NCBI GenBank assembly: GCA_949295905.1
Contig: CASFNA010000016.1
Coordinates: 62,001-126,000 of the forward strand
Direction of reading: 5' to 3'
Length of the DNA stretch: 64,000 nucleotides
Source of the DNA: an uncultured Prevotellaceae bacterium
GTDB taxonomy: Bacteria; Bacteroidota; Bacteroidia; Bacteroidales; Bacteroidaceae
The position numbers and the translations under genes were made by a program. Below the pieces are notes generated by a model. It was not told the origin of the DNA. It searched no databases and worked only from the letters and a program-made list of their open reading frames with translations. Below, piece by piece: positions 8,629-15,581 of the stretch (the first letter of the stretch is position 1; the number at the start of each line of letters is the position of its first letter).

Positions 8629-9907
8629 TGTTTACGAGGCCGCGCAGCGGCGGCTGAAGGTGGTTTTCGACAAGTTCGACTACGTGTACGTATCGTTCTC
8701 CGGCGGCAAGGACAGCGGCGTACTGCTCAACCTGTGCATAGACTACATACGCCGCAACGTCCCCGGGCGCAAGCTCGGCGTGATGCACATGGACTACGAG
8801 GTGCAGTACCGCGACACGACGGACTACGTGGCGCGCACGCTGGCGGCCAACCGCGACGTGCTCGAGGTGTACCACTGCTGCGTTCCGTTCAAGGTGCCTA
8901 CGTGTACGTCGATGTATCAACCCTACTGGAGGCCGTGGGAGAAGGACAAGCGCGACCTGTGGGTGCGCCCCATGCCTGAAGGCTGCCTGACCGAGGCCGA
9001 CTTCGACTTCTTCACCCCGGAACTGTGGGACTATGACTTCCAGTTTCTCTTCATGCCGTGGCTGATGCGCCGCAAGGGCTGTTCCAACATCTGCGCCCTC
9101 GTGGGCATACGGACACAGGAGAGCTACAACCGCTGGCGCACAATACACAGCACAAAGAACTATAACCACTTGTACCATTACAAGTGGACACACAAGTATG
9201 ACAACCACTCGTACAGTGCCTACCCCTTGTACGACTGGCGCATATCCGACATTTGGACGGCCTACGGCCGCTTCGGCTGGGACTACAACCGGCTGTACGA
9301 CCTGTACTTCCAGGCCGGCGTGCCGCTGGGCAGGCAGCGGGTGGCCAGCCCCTTCATATCGCAGGCCTTGCCGTCGCTCGCCCTTTACCGCGCCATCGAC
9401 CCTGACATGTGGGGGCGCATGGTAGGGCGTGTGAACGGCGTCAACTTCGCCGGAATATACGGCAAGACCACGGCCATGGGGTGGAAATCCATCAAGTGTC
9501 CGCCCGGCTTCTCGTGGAAGAAGTACATGTATTTCCTACTCGACACGCTGCCCGGACACGTGCGCCGCAACTACCTGCGCAAGCTCGAGGTGAGCATAAA
9601 GTTCTGGCGCGAACGCGGCGGATGCCTCGCCGGAGAGACCATAGAGAGGCTGCGGCAGGCCTGTGTAGAGTTCACCGTAGGCGAAGAAACGGCCTACCAT
9701 ACGGACAAGAAGCCTGTGCGCATGGAATACATAGAGGATATCGACATACCCGAGTTCAAGGAAATTCCCACGTACAAGCGCATGTGCATCTGCATAATGA
9801 AGAACGACCACGCGTGCAAGTACATGGGCTTTGCGCTGACCAAACAGGAGAAGGAAAAGCGCGACCGCGTGCTCGAAAAATACAAATCGCTGCAACATGG
9901 AAGATGA
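8612..9907 (+). CDS. IbrA-like phosphoadenosine phosphosulfate reductase-fold protein (DUF3440)
   Basis: The 431-residue protein carries the PP-loop SFSGGKDSGVLLNLC at residues 28-42, the ATP-pyrophosphatase signature shared by PAPS reductases, DndC and tRNA thiolation enzymes. Downstream, VGIRTQESYNRW and the long Trp/Tyr-rich middle are typical of DUF3440 proteins annotated as IbrA. Near the C terminus a Cys-rich stretch (MCICIMKNDHACKYMGF) could bind metal or act in sulfur chemistry. It overlaps the upstream GNAT-like gene by 17 bp and the downstream ParB-like gene by 11 bp. IbrA and IbrB of pathogenic E. coli were named as regulators of immunoglobulin-binding eib genes; the biochemical reaction is unknown. 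By analogy with PP-loop relatives it may adenylate or thiolate a nucleic acid or nucleotide, but that is inference. Classical sulfate assimilation is unlikely. Confidence 0.88.
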   Translation: MIRQLDVYEAAQRRLKVVFDKFDYVYVSFSGGKDSGVLLNLCIDYIRRNVPGRKLGVMHMDYEVQYRDTTDYVARTLAANRDVLEVYHCCVPFKVPTCTSMYQPYWRPWEKDKRDLWVRPMPEGCLTEADFDFFTPELWDYDFQFLFMPWLMRRKGCSNICALVGIRTQESYNRWRTIHSTKNYNHLYHYKWTHKYDNHSYSAYPLYDWRISDIWTAYGRFGWDYNRLYDLYFQAGVPLGRQRVASPFISQALPSLALYRAIDPDMWGRMVGRVNGVNFAGIYGKTTAMGWKSIKCPPGFSWKKYMYFLLDTLPGHVRRNYLRKLEVSIKFWRERGGCLAGETIERLRQACVEFTVGEETAYHTDKKPVRMEYIEDIDIPEFKEIPTYKRMCICIMKNDHACKYMGFALTKQEKEKRDRVLEKYKSLQHGR

Positions 9908-10433
9908 ATACAGAAGTCCGGTGTACGGAGTCATCGCCGTGCCGATAGACAAGGTGGTGGCAAACAACTATAATCCTAACGTCGTTGCGCCGCCCGAGAT
10001 GAAGCTGCTGGAGCTTTCCATTTGGGAAGACGGCTACACCATGCCCTGCGTATGTTACTACGACAAGGCGCAAGACCGCTACGAACTCGTGGACGGCTAT
10101 CACCGCTACATGGTTATGAAGACATCAAGGAGGATTTATGAAAGGGAGCGCGGCCTGCTGCCTGTATCTGTGATACAGAAAGACTTGTCAGAACGCATGG
10201 CATCGACTATACGCCACAACCGCGCCCGTGGCACACACTCGGTAGAGCTGATGAGCAACATCGTGGCCGAACTGACCAAGGCCGGCATGTCTGACGCATG
10301 GATAATGCGCAACATAGGCATGGACAAGGACGAGCTGCTGCGCCTCAAGCAGGTGTCGGGACTGGCCGCCCTGTTCGCCGACAAGCAGTTCGGCGGCTCG
10401 GAAGACTGGGTGGAAGAAGAGTGTGAAGGTTGA
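9897..10433 (+). CDS. IbrB-like ParB/sulfiredoxin-fold protein
   Basis: This 178-residue protein matches the ParB N-terminal fold seen in IbrB: an N-terminal VPIDKVVANNYNPN, then LLELSIWEDGYTMPCVCYY, and the nucleotide-binding motif VDGYHRYMVM with D66, H69 and R70. The C-terminal third (ELTKAGMSDAWIMRNIGMDKDELLRL) resembles the helix-turn-helix that follows this domain in ParB-like proteins. ParB-fold enzymes bind or hydrolyse CTP or ATP, and some have nuclease or phosphotransferase activity. It overlaps the IbrA-like gene by 11 bp and closes the operon, facing DUF418 convergently. IbrA and IbrB occur as an obligate-looking pair in many bacteria and phages, as here. Confidence 0.88.
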   Translation: MEDEYRSPVYGVIAVPIDKVVANNYNPNVVAPPEMKLLELSIWEDGYTMPCVCYYDKAQDRYELVDGYHRYMVMKTSRRIYERERGLLPVSVIQKDLSERMASTIRHNRARGTHSVELMSNIVAELTKAGMSDAWIMRNIGMDKDELLRLKQVSGLAALFADKQFGGSEDWVEEECEG

Positions 10434-10548
10434 CGGCTATAAGGCCTTGGCATGTTTGCCGGTGTCGGTGATGCCGCCCGGTGTCGTCTGTCTTGCGTGT
10501 TGTCAGGATGTAAGTACGGTCGTCTGCTTCCCTTTTCTTGATAAATTC

Positions 10549-11784
10549 TTAACCCCTTTGCTTCTTGATGAGGCAAAATGTTTTCCCGTAATTGAGCATA
10601 CGCCATATCCATTCAAGCGGTCCGAACTGGCAGAAAGTCAGCCAAAGACGGCTCGCCAACGTCTGCAAAATTAATACTCCAAGGGCTATGAGCTCGGTGG
10701 CTGACAGGCCGGTGCTTGCCCCAAGTCCCATGCCTATGCCGTAGAAGAGGAACATTCCGGCGACCGATTGGCCGACATAGTTGGTCAACGCCATCTTGCC
10801 CGGTGCCGCCAGCCACCGCCACAGGTTGCTGTCGGTGCTCTTGAGAAACAGCAGGCACAGTCCTGCCATGTATGCGAAGCCCAGAGGATAGACGCTTGTC
10901 AGGTAAAGGACGGAGTGCCCTGTCAGCCCGAAAGGATGTCCGCTTGTCGCGCTCCAGGCGTAAACCACCGATAGGGGAAGTCCAACCATGAAGCCGAAAC
11001 GCGCCACGCGGCGCAGCAAGTCCTTGTGACCTGCAAGGTCGGCGTACATCTTACGCCGCCCGATATGGAAACCTATGATGAACAGTCCTATCACCTTGAA
11101 GTAGCGGTTGCCGTCTACAAACTCCTGCACTCGTACCAATGCACCCTGCACGAGGAACTCAAACACCTCTTTATATGTGTCCGCATCGCGCAGCCAATAG
11201 CCGAAGTTCTCCTCCGTTATGCCGTACATTCGGCAGTAATGCCACTGCGCCCGCACCGCCGGGGCTGACAGGCTGACACCTGATAATTCGGTGAACGCAT
11301 CGACGGCGACGGGCAACAGCAGGAAGAACGCAGCCCAGTGGAGCAACGCTTTGTCGCTTGCGTGCCTGAACAAGGGTAGTGCCATGCCCATAAGTGCGTA
11401 CAACATGAGAATGTCTCCGCTCCAAATGAACATCAGATGGACGAAGCCGAACAGCATAAGTACGGCCATGCGGCGGTAAAACAGGCGGAAACCTGCCACG
11501 CCCTTGGCTTGTGCGTGGCTGATGATTATGGAGAAACCGATGCCGAAAAGGAGTGAAAACAGCGTGTAGAACTTGCCGTCCACCAGCACGTATTGCAAGA
11601 ACCTTACCACCCGGTCGATGCCAGCCGTAGGCATTGCGGCGGCCTCTTCAGCCGTCTTGAACGTGTAAAGGGAGAACTCCGGGTAGTTGGCGAGGATGAT
11701 GCCGATAAGCGCAAAGCCCCTCAAAGCATCCAGAATGACATAACGTTCGGAAGGTTTTACGGGCGAAAGACTGTTTTTGTTCAT
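10549..11784 (-). CDS. DUF418 domain integral membrane protein
   Basis: This 411-residue protein starts with RYVILDALRGFALIGIILANY, the opening typical of DUF418 (YeiB-like) proteins. It has many hydrophobic segments, and the C-terminal DUF418 domain runs from about residue 230 to 395 (QSVAGMFLFYGIGMG, FGPLEWIWRMLNYG). It is an inner-membrane protein with perhaps ten spans; the family is distantly related to acyltransferase membrane proteins, but no reaction is established. Its ATG overlaps the stop of the upstream EamA gene by 4 bp (ATGA), so the two are in one operon and probably co-translated. The start with MNKNSLSPVKPSE is well placed for this overlap. Confidence 0.9.
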   Translation of the reverse strand: MNKNSLSPVKPSERYVILDALRGFALIGIILANYPEFSLYTFKTAEEAAAMPTAGIDRVVRFLQYVLVDGKFYTLFSLLFGIGFSIIISHAQAKGVAGFRLFYRRMAVLMLFGFVHLMFIWSGDILMLYALMGMALPLFRHASDKALLHWAAFFLLLPVAVDAFTELSGVSLSAPAVRAQWHYCRMYGITEENFGYWLRDADTYKEVFEFLVQGALVRVQEFVDGNRYFKVIGLFIIGFHIGRRKMYADLAGHKDLLRRVARFGFMVGLPLSVVYAWSATSGHPFGLTGHSVLYLTSVYPLGFAYMAGLCLLFLKSTDSNLWRWLAAPGKMALTNYVGQSVAGMFLFYGIGMGLGASTGLSATELIALGVLILQTLASRLWLTFCQFGPLEWIWRMLNYGKTFCLIKKQRG

Positions 11785-12671
11785 TTCGTTCTTCTGTTAA
11801 CGCTCATCACGCTGAGCAATATTACGGCCAGTCCGGCCAGCTGCACCGCCGTTACTTCTTCTCCTCCGATGCCAGCCCCGAGTGCAACGGCCACTACGGG
11901 ATTGACGTATGCGTGGGTGGCAACTTCCGTTGCAGGGCGCACTTTGAGCAGCCATACGTAAGCGGTGTAAGCCATCAGTGAGCCGAATATTATCAGGTAA
12001 GCCAGTGAAAACCATGTAACCGTAGACACGGAGGCAACGTTTACCTCGGCGAAACCGCCCGTAGTGCAGGCGCAAACAGCAAATACAACGCCTGCGGCGA
12101 CCATCTGCCATGCCGCTCCGGCCAGTCCGCTGCTGTCTTCTTCGGCCGAACTGCGGTACTTGGAGTAGAGCGTTCCGCATGCCCACGACACGCATCCGCC
12201 AATGAGCAGCAGCACTCCGTACTCGGCATGGGCACCCGTCTGCACGTCGTCAAGCAGCTGTTCTACGTATAAAAGGCCGACACCAACCACTCCGAATATG
12301 ACTCCCAGAACGGTGGTAAGGCTCTTGAAGTTGCGCCGCCACATTGGAACGTCGAGAAGCATTATCCACACTGCGGTCGACGAAGCTATGATTGCGACGA
12401 GGCTGCTGTTGACAAACCGCTGCGCAAACATGATGACCGCCTGGTCTACGAACAGCAGGATGACGCCGCTCACGGCAGACTTCAATATGAGCTTTGTCTT
12501 GAACAGACGCTCGCCGCGCAGCCAACAGACGGCCAAAAGCAGGCTTCCTGCCACAAGGAAACGCACCGCGCCAAGCACGAACGGCGGCAAGTCGCGCAGG
12601 CAAAGGCCGATGAAAAAGTAGGTGGAACCCCACACTACATAGATAAGGAAGTATGCAATGGCGACGGACAT
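11781..12671 (-). CDS. EamA/DMT-family transporter, ten-segment type
   Basis: The 296-residue protein has the two EamA repeats of a drug/metabolite transporter. The first begins MSVAIAYFLIYVVWGSTYFFIGL and contains RFLVAGSLLLAVCWLRG. The second runs from about residue 145 to the end, with the KVRPATEVATHAYVNPVVAVALG signature. It is expected to export a small metabolite through the inner membrane; the substrate is unknown. I place the start at the ATG at 12671. A longer frame to 12707 exists, but its first codons lie inside the inverted repeat at 12686-12779 and give an implausible GRSGGAF leader. It overlaps the downstream DUF418 gene by 4 bp. Confidence 0.9.
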   Translation of the reverse strand: MSVAIAYFLIYVVWGSTYFFIGLCLRDLPPFVLGAVRFLVAGSLLLAVCWLRGERLFKTKLILKSAVSGVILLFVDQAVIMFAQRFVNSSLVAIIASSTAVWIMLLDVPMWRRNFKSLTTVLGVIFGVVGVGLLYVEQLLDDVQTGAHAEYGVLLLIGGCVSWACGTLYSKYRSSAEEDSSGLAGAAWQMVAAGVVFAVCACTTGGFAEVNVASVSTVTWFSLAYLIIFGSLMAYTAYVWLLKVRPATEVATHAYVNPVVAVALGAGIGGEEVTAVQLAGLAVILLSVMSVNRRTK

Positions 12672-12685
12672 GGCATTTAATAAGA

Positions 12686-12779
12686 AAGCCCCTCCTGACC
12701 TCCCCAACGGGGAGGAACAAGATACCTTTCAAGCAAAGTATTCAATGTTCCTCCCCGTTGGGGAGGTCAGGAGGGGCTT
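12686..12779. repeat. GC-rich inverted repeat R1, 33-bp perfect arms
   Basis: The left arm 12686-12718 opens AAGCCCCTCCTGACC and the right arm 12747-12779 closes GGTCAGGAGGGGCTT; the 33-bp arms are exact reverse complements around a 28-bp loop. It sits between the EamA start and the DUF3737 stop. It belongs to a family of four in this window (28159, 30717, 62992). Confidence 0.9.
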
Positions 12780-12783
12780 CTCT

Positions 12784-13635
12784 TTATTTATTGTTTCTCG
12801 TTTTGATTTCACAATCGGCCGGAGCCTTGATGTTTTCGTCGAGTGTTATGGAGCCGATGGAGTCTGCCACGATGCGTCCCGAGGTGGGGTTCTTTATGTT
12901 CGTGATGGCTCCGCGTATGTCGGCGTCGAGCGTAGAGTATTCAAATGCGCGGTCGCAGGAGGCATCGAAGGTGCAGTTTTCCAGCTTAAGGTCGTGCGCA
13001 TAGCAAAGAGGCTGCTCGCCGGAGATGTGGCAATTGACGAGGCGCAGGTTCTTCGAGTGCCATCCAAGGTACTCTCCGTTCAGTTCGGAGTCGTAGATTG
13101 TGACGTTCTCCACTTCCCAGAAAGCGTCCTTCGTGGTTATTTTCGCGTTGCGGATGACTACGTCCTTGACGTACTGGAACACGTATTTGCTGTCGCTCTC
13201 GAGGCCATCTACGCTGATACCCGTGCTGAACATGAAGGGGTAAGTGCCTCCGTGCAGCTTCAGGTTCTTGACGCTGATGCGCTCACAACGCCAGAACACC
13301 TCGTCGGCATCGTTCATCTCGACATTCTCTATCTCGATGTCGTTCATCTCGCGGAACATCTTTGGAGCGTCGATTACAGTGTCCTGCATCTTCAGGTGGT
13401 CAGAATACCACAGGGCGGAGCGGCCTCCCACGGCGAAGTAACAGTCCTTGATGGTGAAGCCGTGGACGTGCCAGAAGGGGTAGTTGCCCTCGAAGCGGCA
13501 GTTGGTAGCCACTATGTTGCTGCACTCCTTGATGGCCGATTCGCCTTCGCGGATGGTTACGTTGTCGATGTGAAGGTCGTGCGAGGCGAAGAGCGGACGC
13601 TCTCCGCCGAACTCGGTGTTTGCTATAAGTTTCAT
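12784..13635 (-). CDS. DUF3737 family protein, predicted right-handed beta-helix
   Basis: This 283-residue protein matches DUF3737: it starts MKLIANTEFGGERPLFASHD and then alternates short strands with turns of the type DVVIRNAKI, NVTIYDSEL, NLRLVNCHI and DLKLENCTF. This is the coil-by-coil repeat of a pectate-lyase-like beta-helix. It has no signal peptide and should be cytoplasmic. The family is frequent in gut Firmicutes and Bacteroidetes, often next to sugar or cell-envelope genes, but has no known activity. I choose the internal ATG at 13635, which gives the family's usual N terminus, over the ATG nine codons upstream. It is probably transcribed alone. Confidence 0.88.
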   Translation of the reverse strand: MKLIANTEFGGERPLFASHDLHIDNVTIREGESAIKECSNIVATNCRFEGNYPFWHVHGFTIKDCYFAVGGRSALWYSDHLKMQDTVIDAPKMFREMNDIEIENVEMNDADEVFWRCERISVKNLKLHGGTYPFMFSTGISVDGLESDSKYVFQYVKDVVIRNAKITTKDAFWEVENVTIYDSELNGEYLGWHSKNLRLVNCHISGEQPLCYAHDLKLENCTFDASCDRAFEYSTLDADIRGAITNIKNPTSGRIVADSIGSITLDENIKAPADCEIKTRNNK

Positions 13636-13740
13636 ATTGTATTGCCTTTTGTTTTGTTTCACGGTGCAAAATTACACAAAAAAGGCGAGACGGAATGTAT
13701 CTTATTTACTGATAAGACAACCAACCTTACGGTTGAAAGA

Positions 13741-13842
13741 TTAATTAAGAATTAAGAGTTAAGAATTAAGAAAATTACCAGCGAGGTATATTTTCTTAAT
13801 TCTTAACTCTTAATTCTTAACTCAATACGCTCTTAATTCTTA
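13741..13842. repeat. Word-repeat inverted element (TTAAGAATTAAGAG type)
   Basis: Reiterations of TTAAGAATTAAGAG on the left (13741-13770) face CTTAATTCTTAACTC reiterations on the right (13795-13842). The right end supplies the TAA stop of the PafA-like gene. It is one of five elements with this word in the window. Confidence 0.8.
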
Positions 13843-15342
13843 ATTGTTTACCACCGCGTTGCCTATACATCCGTTGGGCATCTGCACGTGGATTAGTGCG
13901 CACACGGTGGCGGCAATGTCGTTGATGGTGGTCTTGGCGTCGGTGCGTCCGGGCTTCACGCCCCATCCCATGAGCAGGAACGGTATGTGCGAGTCGTACG
14001 GATTCCATACGCCGTGCGTCGTGCCGCGGTCGATGGGGCCTTCGCCCACCTCGTAGTTGGCTGGGTTGGGCACAAGCTGTATGTCTCCGCTGCGCAGGCG
14101 GTGGTAGCCGTTGATGATGCGTTCCTTGATTATTGCCGGCAGGGTGGCCGTGGCCGCGTGCTCAAGGTCTACCACATAGGCCAGCTGCGGGTCGCGCTTC
14201 AACCACTCGATGGCCGCCGCCTTCACCTCGCCGAGGTCGAGCCGCATCGCCTCCACGGCCTTGTGGTCGATGAACACCTTGTAGTTGCTGATGCACATCA
14301 CTACGCTTTTCTGTGCGCCGAACTTCTGCTTGAGGTACGTGTCAAGCTCTTTCGCTACTTTCGAGGCCACGAATCCGCCGGCCGGTATGCCGTGTTCCTG
14401 CAACATCAGTATGTTGTTGGCCGCGCCGTGGTCGGCTGTGAGGAAGGCCAGATACTGCCCTTTGCCAACCTTTTGGTCAAGATAAGCAAACAGGTCGGCC
14501 AGCCTTTTGTCAACGTCTACATATATTTCCTGTATCTCGGGGCTGTGCGTGGCTACCTTGTGGCCCACTTTGTCGGTAACGGAGAAGCTCACCGTGAGCA
14601 TGTCTGTTACCGCGTCTTCGCCAAGGTGTTCACCCTCTACGGCTGCCTTTGCCATCTCCGCCGTAACGAGGTTGCCGTAGGTAGAGTATGACACTTCGCT
14701 TTCGCTCCGTCCGCCGTACTTCTTGTTGAAGCTTACAACCCACCGGGGTAGCTCCTTCATGTAGTAAGTGCTCGTGATGAAGCGGCCCGTCGAGTTGTCC
14801 ATCCAGTACGCGGCATCGGCCGAATGGCCGGCAGGCAGAATGGCGGCGCGGTCTTTCAGCGACACGCCTATCACCTTGGCCTTGAAGCCGGTGGCTATTT
14901 TCAGCTCGTCGGCGATGGTCGTAGAGAGCAGCCTGCGCGGCGACATGCGGCCCGCCTTGCCGTCGGTGCCCACGCCGCTCACCGTAGAGTCCTCGCAGCA
15001 GTACACCATGCGGCCGTCCATCAGGAAGTCGTTGCCGGCTATGCCGTGGATGGCAGGCACCGAGCCGGTGAACACCGACGTGTGGCCTACGGCCGTAACC
15101 GTCGGCACGTAGTTAATCATCGTGTTCTCGCAGTTGTAGCCTTCGCGCATCATGCGCTTGAATCCGCCATCGCCGTAAAGGCCGTAGTAGCGGTAAAGGT
15201 AGTCCCAGCGCATCTGGTCAACCACTATTCCTACAACAAGCTTGGGCCTGTCCACGCCCGCGGCCGTGCCCCTTGCGCATCCGAGGCCAGCCACTATGAC
15301 GGCCGCCAGGATGGCTTTTGCAATCAGTAAGTTTCTTTTCAT
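13840..15342 (-). CDS. PafA-like alkaline phosphatase superfamily protein (secreted)
   Basis: The 500-residue protein starts with a signal peptide (MKRNLLIAKAILAAVIVAG) that keeps a Cys at 22, so a lipoprotein is possible although the lipobox is poor. The alkaline phosphatase core has the metal ligand D42 (GIVVDQMRWDY) and the nucleophile region PTVTAVGHTSV, where Thr83 is the likely nucleophile. NDF lies near 104-106, and SLKDRAAILPAGH carries K163 and R165. The last pair matches the Lys/Arg that distinguish PafA-type phosphate monoesterases from diesterases. A distal TADHGAANN supplies further metal ligands. The predicted role is periplasmic or surface release of phosphate. It lies on the same strand as, and downstream of, the GDPD fusion and SusC/D genes, separated by a repeat array. 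An ATG 18 codons upstream is less likely as the start. Confidence 0.87.
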   Translation of the reverse strand: MKRNLLIAKAILAAVIVAGLGCARGTAAGVDRPKLVVGIVVDQMRWDYLYRYYGLYGDGGFKRMMREGYNCENTMINYVPTVTAVGHTSVFTGSVPAIHGIAGNDFLMDGRMVYCCEDSTVSGVGTDGKAGRMSPRRLLSTTIADELKIATGFKAKVIGVSLKDRAAILPAGHSADAAYWMDNSTGRFITSTYYMKELPRWVVSFNKKYGGRSESEVSYSTYGNLVTAEMAKAAVEGEHLGEDAVTDMLTVSFSVTDKVGHKVATHSPEIQEIYVDVDKRLADLFAYLDQKVGKGQYLAFLTADHGAANNILMLQEHGIPAGGFVASKVAKELDTYLKQKFGAQKSVVMCISNYKVFIDHKAVEAMRLDLGEVKAAAIEWLKRDPQLAYVVDLEHAATATLPAIIKERIINGYHRLRSGDIQLVPNPANYEVGEGPIDRGTTHGVWNPYDSHIPFLLMGWGVKPGRTDAKTTINDIAATVCALIHVQMPNGCIGNAVVNN

Positions 15343-15502
15343 CTTTTCTTTTTGCTGTAATTTGTGTTGCAAATATACGCGTTTTCGTCGTAACATGGAA
15401 ATGTAAAAGCCCGTCGGGGCAAATCTTAACGGAATATTAAAACCGCCCTTGGCAAGGCGTTTTGCCGTCCGTCTGTAACCCGTTGACAGTCAAGGGGTTT
15501 GC

Positions 15503-15581
15503 GAAAGGCCGTCTTTCGCGTTGCAAAAGACGGCCTTTTAGCGCGTAAAACATGGCCTTTTGGAAGGCAAAAGACCATGAG
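15503..15581. repeat. 22-bp repeat array A3 (4 units) with TAAC leader motif
   Basis: Units start at 15503, 15525, 15547 and 15569, strictly 22 bp apart; the last runs up to the stop codon of the calcineurin-GDPD gene at 15582. A TAACCCGTTGACAGTCAAGG motif lies at about 15477-15496 beside the array. Confidence 0.88.
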
